Below are positions 50,339 to 51,358 of a stretch of 51,358 nt of DNA, one piece after another. Origin of the DNA: Chthonomonas calidirosea. Lineage in GTDB: Bacteria > Armatimonadota > Chthonomonadetes > Chthonomonadales > CAJBBX01. The notes beneath the pieces are model-generated. The model was not told the DNA's origin and ran no database searches. It saw only the letters and a list, made by a program, of their open reading frames with translations. The stretch is taken from assembly GCA_020722705.1 (NCBI GenBank), contig DYKI01000006.1:31867-83224 (forward strand). The letters run 5' to 3'. Position numbers and translations under genes: made by a program. The stretch's first letter is position 1; each line of letters begins with the position of its first letter.

Positions 50339-51358
50339 ATGTCCGAGTATCTGGCTTACGGGGGACAAGCGGTCATCGAGGGCGTGATGATGCGCAGCCC
50401 GAGATACTACGCTGTCGCGTGCAGGAAACCGGACGGCTCGGTGGCCATGTTGGAGGAAGCGGTCGGCGCGTCGCTGCTTGGCCGCCTGCGGTGGCTGAAC
50501 AAGCCTTTCTTGCGAGGCACGCTGGCTCTGGTGGATGCGCTGACGCTGGGCCTGAAGGCGCTGGCGTATGCAGCCAACGTCCAGGCGGCAGCCGAGGCTG
50601 AGCAGAGCGCCAGGCAATCTGCGGAGGGGCGCAATCGTACGGCCAAGGGGACTCTGACTGAAGCTGCGATTGGGACCACGCTGGCCCTCTCACTCGCGAT
50701 CGGCGTATGCCTGTTCGTCATTCTGCCCACTCTGCTGACCCAGTATGTTCAAGGACTTCTTGGCGTCTCCTCGTCGGTGGGGCGCAATGGGCTCGACGGC
50801 GTGATCCGCATTGCGATTTTCGTGGCGTATGTCGTTCTGATCTCGTTTATGCACAACATCCGTCGCGTGTTTCAGTATCACGGGGCCGAGCACAAAGCAA
50901 TCAACACTTACGAGTCGGGCGGCGAACTGACGCTCGAGAACGCTGTTACGGCGAGCCGCATCCACCCGCGATGCGGCACGAGTTTCATTGTCGTCGTTCT
51001 GCTCGGCACCATTCTGGTTCACTCGCTGTTTCCGCGTCCGGATCACGTTCTGGTGAGGATAGCCCTCCATCTCGCACTGCTGCCGCTGGTCGCGGGGGCC
51101 TCGTATGAGCTGATACGGTGGGCGGGCCGCAGCCGGAGCTCGTTGGTACTGCAGGTACTCCTGGCGCCGGGGCGCTGGACCCAGGCGCTGACCACACGTG
51201 AACCCACGCCTGATCAGGTCGAGGTCGCCCTGGCCGCTCTGAACAACGTCGTGGCGCGCGAGCGAGGCACCGATTGCCGATTGAGAGGCGTCTGGGACGG
51301 CGGGGACGCCGTCGAGTCGGACGGATCGGACGGATCGGACGGATCGGACGGATCGGAC
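50339..51358 (+). CDS. DUF1385 (YqhQ-like) membrane protein, 3' end cut by the window
   Basis: At least 340 residues, open to the last base. YLAYGGQAVIEGVMMRSPRYY at the start, FLRGTLALVDALTLGLKAL, YHGAEHKAINTYESG and RIHPRCGTSFIVVVLLG are family hallmarks; four hydrophobic segments are visible. The function is not established. ATG 50339 has aggag 8 nt upstream and is 36 nt after rpmE. The family usually ends soon after the last membrane helix. Here the frame runs on into a low-complexity Asp-Gly-Ser tail made by a 9-nt repeat. Confidence 0.92.
   Translation, partial: MSEYLAYGGQAVIEGVMMRSPRYYAVACRKPDGSVAMLEEAVGASLLGRLRWLNKPFLRGTLALVDALTLGLKALAYAANVQAAAEAEQSARQSAEGRNRTAKGTLTEAAIGTTLALSLAIGVCLFVILPTLLTQYVQGLLGVSSSVGRNGLDGVIRIAIFVAYVVLISFMHNIRRVFQYHGAEHKAINTYESGGELTLENAVTASRIHPRCGTSFIVVVLLGTILVHSLFPRPDHVLVRIALHLALLPLVAGASYELIRWAGRSRSSLVLQVLLAPGRWTQALTTREPTPDQVEVALAALNNVVARERGTDCRLRGVWDGGDAVESDGSDGSDGSDGSD
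51317..51358. repeat. 9-nt tandem repeat at the window end
   Basis: The unit tcggacgga is repeated four times from 51317 and continues partly to the last base (tcggac). It is in frame with the DUF1385 gene and adds Ser-Asp-Gly units. The array is cut by the end of the window, so the copy number is unknown; this may be where the assembly broke. Confidence 0.9.

Noticed and set aside
51317-51358. CRISPR array at the window end
   Set aside because: The unit is 9 nt with no spacers, a simple tandem repeat in frame with a gene.

Overview
The window is a GC-rich bacterial fragment of 51,358 bases carrying about 49 protein genes, mostly packed end to end with 1-22 nt overlaps and frequent GTG and TTG starts. 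I see no tRNA, rRNA, CRISPR array or insertion sequence. The gene set points to a Terrabacteria-type lineage, and Armatimonadota is my best guess. The reasons are a dcw cell-division cluster that contains the DUF881 and small-basic-protein (DUF1290) pair and ends in two ftsZ genes, an RsmH with a Cys-rich C-terminal tail, a VanW-domain protein, a PPi-type phosphofructokinase, a DUF6785-like membrane protein, and an rpmE/DUF1385 pair. The phylum call is inference from content, not a search result. Both window ends fall in repeats (a duplicated palindrome at the start, a 9-nt tandem repeat at the end), so this may be a whole contig whose assembly stopped at repeats.

Layout. 1-486: no gene; duplicated palindromic repeat and a run of short hairpins. 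487-4524 (minus): sugar ABC importer (binding protein, two permeases, no ATPase) coupled to a lactonase-like amidohydrolase. 4648-6460 (plus): sugar aminotransferase and priming sugar transferase of surface polysaccharide synthesis. 6494-10014 (plus): a regulatory block of a single-domain receiver, a receiver-PP2C phosphatase-anti-sigma-kinase fusion, a STAS protein and a pseudo-receiver diguanylate cyclase. 10131-11441 (plus): pfp, followed by a terminator hairpin shared with the convergent operon. 11507-15539 (minus): Clp1-like polynucleotide kinase, histidine phosphatase, scpA, scpB, ftcD. 15613-16978 (plus): exported hypothetical and PHP phosphatase. 16975-26513 (minus): DUF6785-like membrane protein, recN, a large phosphatase-like membrane protein, ribE, ribBA, ribH, HtrA protease. 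26850-28993 (plus): cysE and vanW. 29182-46492 (plus): dcw cluster mraZ-rsmH-ftsL-ftsI-murE-mraY-murD-ftsW-murG-murC-ftsQ-DUF881-sbp-ftsA-ftsZ-ftsZ, driven by a consensus sigma-70 promoter. 46514-49826 (minus): three GT-B glycosyltransferases with a probable leaderless start. 50099-51358 (plus): rpmE and a truncated DUF1385 gene.

How the genes work together. The dcw block supplies cytoplasmic precursor ligases (MurC, D, E), lipid carrier steps (MraY, MurG), the septal synthase pair (FtsW, FtsI) and the divisome core (FtsQ, FtsL, FtsA, FtsZ), but murF, murB and ddl are absent and must be elsewhere. The block at 6494-10014 has the parts list of the Pseudomonas HsbR-HsbA-HsbD partner-switch and c-di-GMP circuit and sits directly behind polysaccharide genes, so I infer a surface or biofilm regulator. 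It is the best candidate here for a system not yet described in this lineage.
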